Assembly (NCBI RefSeq): GCF_011297335.1
Contig: NZ_JAAOTJ010000020.1
Coordinates: forward strand, 62,001-126,000
Length of the DNA stretch: 64,000 nt
Direction: 5' to 3'
DNA from: Catellatospora methionotrophica
Lineage (GTDB): Bacteria > Actinomycetota > Actinomycetes > Mycobacteriales > Micromonosporaceae
Positions within the stretch are counted from its first letter, which is position 1, and the number at the start of each line of letters is the position of its first letter. A model generated the notes under the pieces. It searched no databases and had not been told where the DNA came from. It saw only the letters and a program-made list of their open reading frames with translations. Of this stretch, positions 8,313 to 16,180 are shown piece after piece. Both the position numbers and the translations under genes were made by a program.

Positions 8313-8717
8313 TCACTCCGCCCCGGGCTCCAGGTCCAGGCACACGCTGTTGATGCAGTACCGGGCGTCCTTCGGGGTGAAACCCTCGCCGTCGAACCGG
8401 TGCCCCAGGTGCGAGTCGCAGTTGGCGCACCGCACCTCGACCCGCACCATGCCCAGCGCCCGATCCTCGATGTACTTGATGGTCCCCGGCAGCGCCTCGT
8501 CGAACGACGGCCACCCGCAGTGGCTGTCGAACTTCGTCACGCTGTCGAACAGTGCCACACCGCACGCCCGGCAACGGTAGGTGCCCGGGGTCTTGGTCTC
8601 CACGTACTTGCCGCTCCACGGGGCCTCGGTGCCCGCCTGGCGGAGCACCCGGAACTCCTCGGGGTTGAGGCGCACGCGCCATTCCTGCTCGCTCAGCTGG
8701 CTCACGTTCTGCTCCAT
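8313..8717 (-). CDS. msrB: Peptide-methionine (R)-S-oxide reductase MsrB
   Basis: 134 residues from ATG 8717. Two structural zinc CxxC motifs are present (YRCRACGVALF and VRCANCDSHLGHRF), the family motif HCGWPSF, and the catalytic Cys in RYCINSVC close to the C-terminus. The enzyme reduces methionine-R-sulfoxide in proteins with thioredoxin, in the cytoplasm. Length matches stand-alone MsrB. It is divergent from the LigD-type polymerase gene, with 29 bases between the starts. Confidence 0.95.
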   Translation of the reverse strand: MEQNVSQLSEQEWRVRLNPEEFRVLRQAGTEAPWSGKYVETKTPGTYRCRACGVALFDSVTKFDSHCGWPSFDEALPGTIKYIEDRALGMVRVEVRCANCDSHLGHRFDGEGFTPKDARYCINSVCLDLEPGAE

Positions 8718-8746
8718 GCCTCGACCGTACGCGGTAGCGTCGGGCC

Positions 8747-9778
8747 ATGCCCAAGGCCCCAGCGCTCGAGTACGAGGTCGGTAACCGTTCCGTAAGACTC
8801 AGCAGCCCGGACAAGATCTACTTTCCGGAGCGCGGTTACACGAAACAGGACGTCTTCGAGTACTACCTCGCCGTGTCCGAGCCGATGCTGCGGTACATGC
8901 ACGACCGGCCCACCATGCTGCAGCGCTTCCCCGACGGGCTCGACGGGGAGATGTTCTTCCAGAAACGGGTGCCCGCCCGGGGCGTTCCCGACTGGATCAC
9001 CACCGCCGAGATCAAGTTCCCGAGCGGGCGCAAGGCCGACGAGCTGTGCCCGAAGGAGCCCGCCGCCCTGCTCTGGGCAGCCCAGATGGGCACCATCGTC
9101 TACCACCCGTGGCCGGTCCGCGCCCCCGCCACCGAGAACCCCGACGAGCTGCGCATCGACCTCGACCCCCAGCCCGGCACCGACTTCGCCGACGCGGTCA
9201 AGGTGGCGGGCCTGGCCCGCACGGTGCTCGCCGACGCGGGCCTGGTCGGCTTCCCGAAGACCTCCGGCGGCCGGGGCATCCACATCTACGTCCGGATCAA
9301 ACCCGACTGGCCGTTCGTCGAGGCCCGCCGGGCGGCGATCGCGTTCGCCCGGGAGCTGGAGCGGCGCGACCCCAAGCTGATCACCACCGCGTGGTGGAAG
9401 GAGGAGCGCGGCGAGCAGGTCTTCATCGACTACAACCAGATGGCCCGCGACCGCACCATCGCCGCGCCGTACTCCCTGCGCGCCAACCCCCGCGCCACCG
9501 TCAGCACCCCGGTCACCTGGGACGAGCTGACCCAGGTCGAACCCAACGACTTCGACCTGCGTACGGTTCCCGCCCGGCTCGCCGAGGTCGGCGACCTCTA
9601 CGGCGGCATGGACGACGTGCGGCACGACCTCGGCACGCTGCTGGAGTGGTGGGACCGCGACGAGCGCGACCGCAAACTCGGCGAGATGCCCTACCCCCCG
9701 GACTACCCGAAGATGCCGGGTGAACCGATGAGAGTTCAACCTAGTCGCGCGAAGGGCTCTAGCAGCGAAGACGACTGA
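8747..9778 (+). CDS. LigD-type DNA polymerase/primase domain protein (NHEJ)
   Basis: 343 residues from ATG 8747, encoding only the archaeo-eukaryotic primase-like PolDom of LigD, without ligase or phosphoesterase domains. Markers: NRSVRLSSPDKIYFPE, the 5'-phosphate recognition region MLQRFPDGL, the metal-binding ELRIDLDPQPGTDF, TSGGRGIHIYVRI, and FIDYNQMARDRTIAAPYS. The family fills gaps at broken ends with rNTPs in non-homologous end joining together with Ku and a ligase. Its last 25 codons (from PKMPGEPMRVQP) are the attachment site of the element that follows; related ends occur at 27649 and 28513, so this C-terminus was probably supplied by the element. Confidence 0.93.
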   Translation: MPKAPALEYEVGNRSVRLSSPDKIYFPERGYTKQDVFEYYLAVSEPMLRYMHDRPTMLQRFPDGLDGEMFFQKRVPARGVPDWITTAEIKFPSGRKADELCPKEPAALLWAAQMGTIVYHPWPVRAPATENPDELRIDLDPQPGTDFADAVKVAGLARTVLADAGLVGFPKTSGGRGIHIYVRIKPDWPFVEARRAAIAFARELERRDPKLITTAWWKEERGEQVFIDYNQMARDRTIAAPYSLRANPRATVSTPVTWDELTQVEPNDFDLRTVPARLAEVGDLYGGMDDVRHDLGTLLEWWDRDERDRKLGEMPYPPDYPKMPGEPMRVQPSRAKGSSSEDD

Positions 9779-9789
9779 CTGTCCAGCCA
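9706..9789 (+). other. Attachment site attL in the polymerase 3' end
   Basis: Begins CCCGAAGATGCC and runs through the TGA at 9776-9778 into CTGTCCAGCCAAT. The right-hand part (GTTCAACC, the codons for SSSEDD and CTGTCCAGCCAAT) is shared with the site at 27649 but not with the one at 28513, as expected if both right-hand parts come from left ends of related elements. It is 45 bases upstream of the integrase start. Confidence 0.8.
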
Positions 9790-9833
9790 ATGTGGGGCTA
9801 GCATAACGCTGACTCGCCCGATAATCTAGCCCC

Positions 9834-10766
9834 GTGACTTCCTCCCCCCGGATCGACGACCTCGCGGCCAGCTTCCGGCGGCACCTCCGGGCCGCCGGCA
9901 AGGCCGATCGGACGATCGTCCTGTATGGCCAGTCGATCCGCTTCTACTGCGACTGGCTCGAATCGCAGCAGCGACCCGCAACGCTCGACCAGCTCACACG
10001 CCACAGCATCTCCGCGTGGCTGGCCGGGCTGATCGAGGCGGGTAACGAGGTCTCCACGGTGGCCACACGTCTGCGCGGACTCCGGCGTTTCTGCCGCTGG
10101 CTGGTCCTGGAGGGCGAGGTCGACAAGGCGCCGACCGAGGGCGTGGAGATGCCCGCGAAGGTCGACAAGCCGGTGCGTGTCTTCTCCGACGCCGAGCTGG
10201 CCAAGCTCATCAAGGCGTGTGCGGTGCCCCGCGGCAAGCCGGGCATCTTCGACCGTTCCATCTTCGACGGCCGACGCGACGAGGTCCTGATCAGGATGCT
10301 CGCCGACTGCGGGCTACGCGTATCCGAGCTCGTCGGGCTGGAACTCGGGCACGTCGATCTCGACCAGGAGCTGGCGTACGTGACCGGTAAGGGCGCCCGG
10401 CCGCGGGTGGTGCCGTTCGGGGCCAGGACCGCGCAGTCGGTCGACAGGTACAAGCGGGTGCGGGCCGGCCACCCGCACGCCACCAACCCGCGCCTGCTGC
10501 TCGGGGAGCGCGGGGCGATGTCCGCCGACGGCGTGCGGTGGCGGCTGGAGCAGCTGGGCGAGGCGGCCGGTGTCGTCGACGTCCACCCGCACGCTTTCCG
10601 GCACACGTTCGCCCACCGCTGGCTGGCCGGCGGTGGACAGGAGCGGGACCTGATGATGCTGGCGGGCTGGCGGTCCGACTCGATGCTGAGTGTCTACGCC
10701 AGGTCGACCGCAGGGGAGCGGGCCCGGTCGGCGCACCGTCGGTTCGGACTCGGCGACCAGATCTGA
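9834..10766 (+). CDS. int: Tyrosine recombinase/integrase
   Basis: 310 residues from GTG 9834. N-terminal SAM-like core-binding domain (residues ~5-90: SFRRHLRAAGKADRTIVLYGQ) and C-terminal catalytic domain (from ~115). Catalytic residues visible: Arg in CGLRVSELVGLELGHVD, Lys in GKGARPRVVPF, HxxR in HAFRHTFAHRW, Trp in AGWRSDSML and the nucleophile Tyr in SVYARS. XerD-like size, shorter than pSAM2-type integrases. Position next to attL is typical. It would recombine the site in the polymerase gene with the element's circle. Confidence 0.93.
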   Translation: MTSSPRIDDLAASFRRHLRAAGKADRTIVLYGQSIRFYCDWLESQQRPATLDQLTRHSISAWLAGLIEAGNEVSTVATRLRGLRRFCRWLVLEGEVDKAPTEGVEMPAKVDKPVRVFSDAELAKLIKACAVPRGKPGIFDRSIFDGRRDEVLIRMLADCGLRVSELVGLELGHVDLDQELAYVTGKGARPRVVPFGARTAQSVDRYKRVRAGHPHATNPRLLLGERGAMSADGVRWRLEQLGEAAGVVDVHPHAFRHTFAHRWLAGGGQERDLMMLAGWRSDSMLSVYARSTAGERARSAHRRFGLGDQI

Positions 10767-10784
10767 TCGCCGAGTCGGTCGCGA

Positions 10785-11369
10785 CTAGTCGACCGGCGGC
10801 ATCTCGGTGGGCAGGGCCGGCGGCGTCATCTTCCGGTTCTTCATCAACTCGCGCAGCCACCGCAGCTCGCCGCGCATCATCTCGGCAAGCTCCTCGTTCC
10901 GCCTGACCTCCTCGGCGTTTTCAGCGTGCCGCGCGAGGTGCCGATACTTGTTCCAGTTCTCCACCAAGGTCGCATGGCTCTTGTAGCTGGAGATGGCACT
11001 CAGCTCCCTGGACGCTCCGTCCCAGTCAGAGCCTGGCAGGGCTTCCTCGCCAGCAAGCCACTTCATCGCCTCGACGATCGGCACGTCGGAGCCAGGCAGG
11101 ATCTCGACGCTCTCGGCGACCCCGACGGGAACCATCAGCGCGAGTGGCGGCACCCCGAGCGCCTGCGCGAGAACGTAGACATCCGCGAGCGTGACGGTCT
11201 GGCGGCGGCCGCTTTCGAAGTTCGCAAGCACGGACCGCTGAAGCGGGTAGCCGAGGCCGGCGCACGCGTCGGCCAGCTGCTGCGCGCTGATCTTCCGGTC
11301 TTCCCGAAGCCTCTTCACCTGGGAGGCCACCGTGGCGGCGACGCGCGCAGGCCAGTCCGGTTGTGTCAT
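10785..11369 (-). CDS. XRE-family helix-turn-helix regulator of the element
   Basis: 194 residues from ATG 11369. HTH at about residues 18-75 (VKRLREDRKISAQQLADACAG ... FESGRRQTVTLADVYVLAQALG), followed by a hydrophobic patch and a C-terminal charged helix (HAENAEEVRRNEELAEMM). It is the only gene of the left arm on the minus strand and reads away from xis-rep, the layout of an element repressor (as KorSA or phage CI). The frame continues upstream past 11369 without a stop but that part overlaps the xis promoter and reads as low-complexity, so the ATG at 11369 is chosen. Two TGACATCTGA repeats lie just upstream. Confidence 0.85.
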   Translation of the reverse strand: MTQPDWPARVAATVASQVKRLREDRKISAQQLADACAGLGYPLQRSVLANFESGRRQTVTLADVYVLAQALGVPPLALMVPVGVAESVEILPGSDVPIVEAMKWLAGEEALPGSDWDGASRELSAISSYKSHATLVENWNKYRHLARHAENAEEVRRNEELAEMMRGELRWLRELMKNRKMTPPALPTEMPPVD

Positions 11370-11392
11370 GGCGTCACAGTAACCCATCAAGT

Positions 11393-11460
11393 TGACATCT
11401 GAGAACTGCCGAGTCAGACTGCCACTCAGGAGCACAGACAAGCCATGAGGTGACATCTGA
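11393..11460. promoter_or_regulatory. Divergent control region with two TGACATCTGA direct repeats
   Basis: TGACATCTGA occurs at 11393-11402 and again at 11451-11460, 58 bases apart, in the 90-base gap between the XRE regulator and xis. The second copy overlaps the xis start codon. The spacing is about 5.5 helical turns. They are good candidates for the operator of the divergent XRE protein. No classical promoter hexamer pair is unambiguous. Confidence 0.55.
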
Positions 11461-11633
11461 TGACACAAGAACCCTCTCAGTTGGTCGAGGCCGTTGCTGT
11501 GGCGAAGCACTACCACGTATCGCCCCGGACCGTTCATCGACTTGCCAGCGAAGGCAAGATCCCTAGCTACCGCGTTGGCCGCCAGCGTCGATTCGACCTT
11601 GCTGAGGTCAAAGCCGCATTGGCCGCGGCATGA
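11460..11633 (+). CDS. xis: Excisionase-like small HTH protein (57 aa)
   Basis: ATG 11460, with GAGG nine bases upstream, to TGA 11631-11633. The text (VAVAKHYHVSPRTVHRLA, then EGKIPSYRVGRQRRFD) is the HTH_17/MerR-like excisionase fold: a recognition helix followed by the wing that carries the Arg-rich tip. Size and position directly before the replication genes fit AICE Xis proteins, which steer integrase toward excision. The stop overlaps the next ATG (ATGA), so it is translationally coupled to the gene at 11630. Confidence 0.85.
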   Translation: MTQEPSQLVEAVAVAKHYHVSPRTVHRLASEGKIPSYRVGRQRRFDLAEVKAALAAA

Positions 11634-11902
11634 GCGCCCGGACCCCCTCGGAGCGGGCACTGATTGCCCGCATCGCCGCGGCCACCCGGTGGGCGAAGGA
11701 GCCGAGCCGCACCGAGGCCACGAAGGCGGCGCGGAACGCGTTCGCCAGCAAGTTCGAGCAGGAGGTCGACCCCGAGGGCGTGCTCGCTCCCGCAGAGCGG
11801 GCGAAGAGGGCGGCCTCGCTGCGCAGCGCCTACTACTCGCGGCTCGCGCTCCGGAGCGCCCAGGCCCGGCGCGGCCGCAGGGGAGGGGCGAAGGCCGCAT
11901 GA
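11630..11902 (+). CDS. Small basic protein, paralogue of 21400-21648
   Basis: 90 residues, starting in the ATGA overlap with xis and ending in an ATGA overlap with the replication gene. The core RWAKEPSRTEATKAARNAFASKF followed by EVDPEGVLAPAERAKRA is clearly related to RWAKESDPKTATAPARKGFMARF and QVDPDGVLPEEERTRRA in the 82-residue protein at 21400-21648. Both are rich in Arg/Lys/Ala and predicted helical, so nucleic-acid binding is plausible. No named family recognised. Confidence 0.75.
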   Translation: MSARTPSERALIARIAAATRWAKEPSRTEATKAARNAFASKFEQEVDPEGVLAPAERAKRAASLRSAYYSRLALRSAQARRGRRGGAKAA

Positions 11903-12975
11903 ACCCCGGAAACGCTGAGGGCCGCCCCCGACAGAGCGGCCCCGTGATCAGCGAAAGCAGTGTTGCGACCGAGTCGAAGGTAACCCAGCGGCCCGCTGCC
12001 GCGCCACAGTCCGGCCTCGACCTGGTCGTCGACATGGAGAGCATCGCGCTGCAGTACGCCGTCTTCGCGGGCTGGCCGGTCTTCCCCGTCCACTGGACGG
12101 ACGAGCACGGCTGCTCCTGCCGCAAGGACTGCGGCCGTGACGCGGGCAAGCACCCGCGAACCCCGCACGGCGTCCTCGACGCCACCACCGACGCGGCCCA
12201 GGTCGCGGCGTGGTGGCAGGAGTGGCCGCTCGCGAACATCGGCATCGCCACCGGAGCTCCCGGCCCGGACGTGCTCGACTTCGACGTCAAGAACGGCGGC
12301 CTCGGCATGGAGACCTACCAGCGGCTGCGTGCCGCCGGACTGCTCCGTGGCGTGCAGGCCACCGTCACCACGCCCAGCGGCGGATGCCACCTCTACTTCC
12401 CGGCCGGCGGACACCGCAGCGGCGCGCCTAAGGCAGACGGGAAGGCGCTCGGCCTCGACATCCAGTGCCAGGGCAAGTACGTGCTCGCGCCGCCGTCCCG
12501 GATCTTCGGCCGCAAGTACCGGTTGACCGGCAAGCGGCACCGGCAGCATCCGGCCGTGCACGCCGCCGACATCCCGGCGATCCTGCAGCTGCTCAGCCCG
12601 GCACCGCCGGTGCCCGCACCCCGCCCGGCGAGGGAGCGCCAGCCCGGCGAGATCAGCCCCGGCGACGACTTCGAAGCGCGCGCCGACTGGGCGGACCAGA
12701 TGCTCCTCGGCGGCGCCGGGTGGACGTTCGTACGCCAGCGCGGGGCCGCCCTGCAGTGGCGACGCCCCGGCAAGGACGGCGGCAAGTCAGCGCTCACCGG
12801 CGGCGACCGCGGCGACCTGTTCAGCGTGTTCACCAGCGAGGCCCCGCCGTTCGACAAGGACGTCAGCTACAGCAAGTTCGCCGTGTACACGCTGCTGCAC
12901 CACGGCGGCGACTTCAGCGCCGCGGCGCGTGAACTGCGCAGGATCGGCTACGGCAGCGTCGGGGCGGTGAGCTGA
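11899..12975 (+). CDS. Bifunctional DNA primase/polymerase (prim-pol) replication protein
   Basis: 358 residues from ATG 11899. The N-terminal half is the prim-pol domain: GWPVFPVHWTDEHGCSCRKDCGRDAGKHPRTPHG, AAWWQEWPLANIGIATG, then VLDFDVKNGG with the acidic metal ligands, ATVTTPSGGCHLYFPAG and LDIQCQGKYVLAPPS. The C-terminal ~100 residues (WADQMLLGGAGWTFVRQRGAALQWRRPGKDGG) resemble the DNA-binding tail of such Reps. In AICEs these proteins start replication of the excised circle. Coupled by ATGA to the gene before and by overlap to the ATPase gene after it. Confidence 0.88.
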   Translation: MNPGNAEGRPRQSGPVISESSVATESKVTQRPAAAPQSGLDLVVDMESIALQYAVFAGWPVFPVHWTDEHGCSCRKDCGRDAGKHPRTPHGVLDATTDAAQVAAWWQEWPLANIGIATGAPGPDVLDFDVKNGGLGMETYQRLRAAGLLRGVQATVTTPSGGCHLYFPAGGHRSGAPKADGKALGLDIQCQGKYVLAPPSRIFGRKYRLTGKRHRQHPAVHAADIPAILQLLSPAPPVPAPRPARERQPGEISPGDDFEARADWADQMLLGGAGWTFVRQRGAALQWRRPGKDGGKSALTGGDRGDLFSVFTSEAPPFDKDVSYSKFAVYTLLHHGGDFSAAARELRRIGYGSVGAVS

Positions 12976-13973
12976 TGACCACAGCATTCACCGCCGAGGA
13001 CCTGAGTTTCGACGCCCTCGACACCGAGCCGTTGGACCAGGGTGCGCACCGCGACCACGGCACCCCGCAGGCCCAGGCGCGGCGCACCTGGCGGCCGGTC
13101 GACCTCGACGACGTCCTGTCCGGGCGCTACGTCGCACCTCGTCCCACCGTGGGACGACGTGACGACGGGGTCGGCCTGTTCTACCCCGGGCGCGTGCACT
13201 CCATCGCGTCCGAGTCCGAGGCGGGCAAGACCTGGTTCGCTCTCATCGCCGCGCGGGAGGAGATCGAGGCGCTGACCAACGCCGGTGACCTGGCCGAAGT
13301 GCTCGGCGACCTCAAGCCGACGCTGGCGATCCTCGACGGCGTCACCGAGGCGATGAGCATGCACGGGCTGGAACTCAAGGACAACACCGACGTCGCCCGC
13401 TTCGGCAAACTGCTGCCGCGGGCCATCGCCGAGCACGGCCCGGCCGCCGTCGCGCTGGACCACGTCGTGAAGAACGCCGAGGGGCGAGGCCGGTACGCCA
13501 TCGGCGGCGTGCACAAGCTCAACGGCATCAACGGGGCCGCCTACGTGCTGGAGAACCGCACGCCGTTCGGGATCGGCCGCACCGGCAGGTCCACGGTCTA
13601 CGTGGCGAAGGACCGGCCCGGCCAGCTCCGCAAGGCAGCCCTGCCGTCCGCCGAGGGACTGTTCTGGCTGACCACCATGGAGATCATCAGCCACGACGAG
13701 ACATTCGTGGAGACGAGTCTCGTCGTGCCCGCCTCGAACGGGGAGCGCCCGCGGCCGACCGCGCTGATGCAGAAGATCTCCGACGCGCTCGCCGGTGCCG
13801 GCCAGCCGCTGACGAAGCAGGGCATCGAGGACCGCGTCACCGGCAAGGCCACGTTCGTACGCCTGGCGCTGGCCGCACTGGTCGACGAGGGCTACGTGGC
13901 AGTCACCGCCGGTTCTCGCGGATCGCTGCTCCACAGCCTGAAGAAGCCCTTCGGGGAGGGGGAGCGTTCATGA
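12975..13973 (+). CDS. RecA-like (AAA_25/RepA-type) replication ATPase, apparently shortened
   Basis: 332 residues; its ATG overlaps the prim-pol stop. Walker A is SESEAGKTW (79-87, Lys85). Walker B is LAILDGVTEAM from residue 117. Only about 33 residues lie between them, whereas RepA/KaiC-type ATPases usually have about 60 or more, including strands that hold a catalytic Glu. LDHVVKNAEGRGRYAIGG and the C-terminal winged-helix-like part (IEDRVTGKATFVRLALAALVDEGYV) are otherwise normal. It probably works as the element's helicase or helicase loader with the prim-pol; whether it is still active is uncertain given the short spacing. Confidence 0.75.
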   Translation: MTTAFTAEDLSFDALDTEPLDQGAHRDHGTPQAQARRTWRPVDLDDVLSGRYVAPRPTVGRRDDGVGLFYPGRVHSIASESEAGKTWFALIAAREEIEALTNAGDLAEVLGDLKPTLAILDGVTEAMSMHGLELKDNTDVARFGKLLPRAIAEHGPAAVALDHVVKNAEGRGRYAIGGVHKLNGINGAAYVLENRTPFGIGRTGRSTVYVAKDRPGQLRKAALPSAEGLFWLTTMEIISHDETFVETSLVVPASNGERPRPTALMQKISDALAGAGQPLTKQGIEDRVTGKATFVRLALAALVDEGYVAVTAGSRGSLLHSLKKPFGEGERS

Positions 13974-13981
13974 CTTCGTCC

Positions 13982-14089
13982 CTCGTCCCAGCTCGTCCCG
14001 TCCTCGTCCCGGACGGGGTCCAGTGTCCTCGTCCCGTCCCTATAGGGGACGAGGACTGGACGGGGACTGAAACCACGTCAGCTCGTCCC
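13982..14089. repeat. Iteron-like CTCGTCCC cluster with hairpin
   Basis: CTCGTCCC occurs directly at 13982, 13992, 14003, 14028 and 14082 and inverted (GGGACGAG) at 14046. GTCCTCGTCCC (14025-14035) and GGGACGAGGAC (14046-14056) form an 11-bp hairpin. The cluster follows the rep and ATPase genes at once. It is a candidate origin or Rep-binding site. A reading frame crosses it from 13970 but codes low-complexity text, so I treat it as non-coding. Confidence 0.6.
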
Positions 14090-14209
14090 CTTCGCCTCCC
14101 TCGCCACCCGCTGTGTGGTGTCCGCCTGATGAGTGAGACCGCATGGCCTTGCCCCGTGGTGCGGCCGCTGCGGTTCGGCTCCGCCCCGTCGACTCGAACG
14201 GAGAGACCC

Positions 14210-14662
14210 ATGACCCACCTCATCACCCGCCAGGCCGCAGTCGACGCCATCGCCGGGCACCTGGCCGACCGGACGGCGTTCGTCGTCCTCGCCCCGCCAG
14301 ACCTGCTCGCCGAGACAACCGGCCGCCTGCGCCACCTGCCCGGCTGGACCGGCTACCTCGACACCGGCCGCGACACCGTCGCCCAGGGCAACGCCGAGCA
14401 GTTCGCAGCCCTGTGCGGCGTCGCCCAGGTCCTCGGCCGACCCGCGGTCGCCGTGCTGACCATCCCGAAGACCGTGCCCGCCCGGCGCGTCGCCCAGGCA
14501 CTGCGCCGCCCGGTGGCCGCCGACGGGTCGCAGGACGTCCTCGTGGTCCGGGTCGACGGCGGCCCTGTCTGCTGGCCGCTGCTGTTCGTCGACGCCCTCG
14601 AGCGGGTCGAGCCCGCGGCGGCCGCGCAGTTGCACGCCGAGGACCTGGCGGGGCTGTCATGA
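14210..14662 (+). CDS. Hypothetical element protein (150 aa)
   Basis: ATG 14210 with GGAG six bases upstream. The text reads ITRQAAVDAIAGHLADRTAFVVLAPPDLLAETTGRLRHLPGWTGYL and later AVLTIPKTVPARRVAQALRR and VLVVRVDGGPVCWPLLFVDALERVEP, a mixed alpha/beta pattern. No motif recognised. An in-frame extension to 13970 exists but runs through the iteron-like cluster. Its stop overlaps the next start (ATGA), so it heads a tightly packed set of small genes. Confidence 0.6.
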   Translation: MTHLITRQAAVDAIAGHLADRTAFVVLAPPDLLAETTGRLRHLPGWTGYLDTGRDTVAQGNAEQFAALCGVAQVLGRPAVAVLTIPKTVPARRVAQALRRPVAADGSQDVLVVRVDGGPVCWPLLFVDALERVEPAAAAQLHAEDLAGLS

Positions 14663-15135
14663 CCAGCCACTACGAGGAGCCCATCCACGAGCACGAGATC
14701 TGCTTCGTCGACGGCGAGCTCGTCATCTCCGAGGAGCTGCTCGCCCGGATCGAGCAGGCCCCACCGATCCGGTGCGCCTGCGGCCTCGAACCGACCCCCG
14801 ACGACCGCGACCTGTGGCGCGTATGGGTGCTGCGCGAAGAGGTCACGCACCAGATGCACGGCAGCGGCCACCTGCCCGTGGTCAGCCTGCCCGTCGGCGT
14901 CCCGTCCTACGTCTGCGGGACCTGCACGGAGCTGATGACCACGGGACAGCTGCGGCCGCTAGCACGGCGGCTGTTGAAGCCGCTGCCGTCGCCGTTGCCG
15001 CTGGCACGGCTCAGGCCGGGGGCGTACGACCAGACGGTCACCGAGCTGGTGCTGTGGCTGATGAAGATCCGCGAGAAGAGCGACGTGTTCACTGGCGACG
15101 AATGGCTCGCACGGACCCTCGGTGAGCAGCGGTGA
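14659..15135 (+). CDS. Hypothetical Cys-motif protein (158 aa)
   Basis: ATG 14659 overlaps the previous stop. Acidic start (MTSHYEEPIHEHEICFVDGELV), a CAC motif (RCACGLEP) at about residue 39 and CGTC (YVCGTCTELM) at about 93; together these four Cys could bind zinc. The C-terminal half is helical and basic (LARRLLKPLPSPLPLARL). Conserved-looking in actinobacterial elements but I cannot name the family or role. Confidence 0.6.
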   Translation: MTSHYEEPIHEHEICFVDGELVISEELLARIEQAPPIRCACGLEPTPDDRDLWRVWVLREEVTHQMHGSGHLPVVSLPVGVPSYVCGTCTELMTTGQLRPLARRLLKPLPSPLPLARLRPGAYDQTVTELVLWLMKIREKSDVFTGDEWLARTLGEQR

Positions 15136-15521
15136 CCGGCACGCTCAGCCCCGGGCACCTGCTCGTCGTCCCCGGCGACGCCGCCGCGCTGGCACGACTC
15201 GTCGCCGCCGGCGTTGACGCGCTCGGCCGTGGCCGGAACCCGACCGACCAGGAGATGCGGCTGCTCCGGGCTGTCACGCAGGCCGCCCGGAACGCGTCCC
15301 GTTCCGTGCTCGGAAGTGCCTGTTCCGACGAGGGCTCAACGGCGGCACAGTCGGCACTGACCACAGCGCAGGCGGCGAAGGCCCTGGACGTCAGCACCAG
15401 CCGGATCCGGCGCCTGTGCCGCGAAGGCCGGCTGAGCGCCGTCCAGCGCGGACGGTCCTGGTTCATCGTCACGGACTCGCTCGGCGAATACGTCCAGCAG
15501 CAGAGGCAGGGGAAGTCATGA
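15132..15521 (+). CDS. Helix-turn-helix DNA-binding protein (129 aa)
   Basis: GTG 15132, four bases inside the previous gene. The N-terminal part is Ala/Arg-rich and helical. The C-terminal part (TTAQAAKALDVSTSRIRRLCREGRLSAVQRGRSWFI) is an excisionase/MerR-type HTH with wing, similar in plan to the Xis at 11460. It may be a second recombination directionality factor or a regulator of the genes that follow; the sequence does not decide. Confidence 0.7.
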   Translation: MTGTLSPGHLLVVPGDAAALARLVAAGVDALGRGRNPTDQEMRLLRAVTQAARNASRSVLGSACSDEGSTAAQSALTTAQAAKALDVSTSRIRRLCREGRLSAVQRGRSWFIVTDSLGEYVQQQRQGKS

Positions 15522-16180
15522 CAGAGCAGCACACGCCGGGCCCGTGGGGAGCCAACGAGCACCCCGCCGACTGGGCCTTCCGCACCGGCAGGATCTCCGA
15601 CAAGACCCTCAGCTCGTGGAAGGCGCAGTACGCCGCGGACCCTGCGGGCATCGCGCAGACCCTCGCGAGCCTCGGCGCATTTCCGTGGATCGCCGAGGAG
15701 AACGCGAAGAAGCTCGGCCTCACGCCGCCCGCCCTGGCCGACGCCCCGCAGGCCGCGACCAGGAACAGCGGCGCACCCGGCTACGCCAACCTGGTCGAGG
15801 AGCTGCGCTCGAACATGCCGCGCACCGTCGCCGCAGCCGAGCGCCACACCAGCGCGCCGCAACTGTTCGCCGGCAGCGGCAACATGCCCCTGGCCACGGC
15901 CAGCGGAGTAGAGACGTCGCTGCTCGGCCCGCTCCCGTGGCGTGCCCGCCTCGTCGTCGCCTACGAACCCGACCGGCAGCGCGCCTTCGAGCTGGCCCAG
16001 CAGTACGCCGACCACGGCGGCGAGGAGATCTGGCAGGACCTCGACAGCAACGACGCGGTGAGGGACTACACCGCCCGCGTCAACTCCTGGTTCCGCAGCG
16101 CGCCGCACGATGACGAAGACGACCTGGCCGCCGACGAGGCAGTGAACAGGCTGTTCAACCAGACCCGATCCCGGCGCTAG
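15518..16180 (+). CDS. Phage scaffold/protease-tail-like protein (220 aa)
   Basis: ATG 15518 overlaps the HTH gene stop; GGGGAAG lies upstream. Residues 18-60 (WAFRTGRISDKTLSSWKAQYAADPAGIAQTLASLG) look like the helix pair at the end of phage prohead protease or scaffold proteins, where a shortened linker is followed by repeats of this kind. The end is acidic (DDEDDLAADEAVNRLFNQ). The match is by eye and weak. Its position just ahead of a tape-measure gene strengthens a phage origin. Confidence 0.45.
   Translation: MTEQHTPGPWGANEHPADWAFRTGRISDKTLSSWKAQYAADPAGIAQTLASLGAFPWIAEENAKKLGLTPPALADAPQAATRNSGAPGYANLVEELRSNMPRTVAAAERHTSAPQLFAGSGNMPLATASGVETSLLGPLPWRARLVVAYEPDRQRAFELAQQYADHGGEEIWQDLDSNDAVRDYTARVNSWFRSAPHDDEDDLAADEAVNRLFNQTRSRR

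Noticed and set aside
9706-9840. tRNA gene as integration target
   Set aside because: No cloverleaf could be drawn near any of the three att copies; the shared sequence is the coding end of the polymerase gene.
10785-12308. A 507-codon minus-strand frame containing the XRE regulator
   Set aside because: Everything upstream of the ATG at 11369 overlaps xis, the small basic gene and the prim-pol gene and reads as low-complexity Arg/Ser text; the regulator proper is 194 residues.
13982-14089. CRISPR-like repeat array
   Set aside because: Repeats are only eight bases, irregularly spaced and partly inverted; no cas genes are in the window.
13970-14209. In-frame N-terminal extension of the 150-residue protein
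   Set aside because: It crosses the CTCGTCCC repeat cluster and has low-complexity translation; ATG 14210 has a good Shine-Dalgarno sequence.
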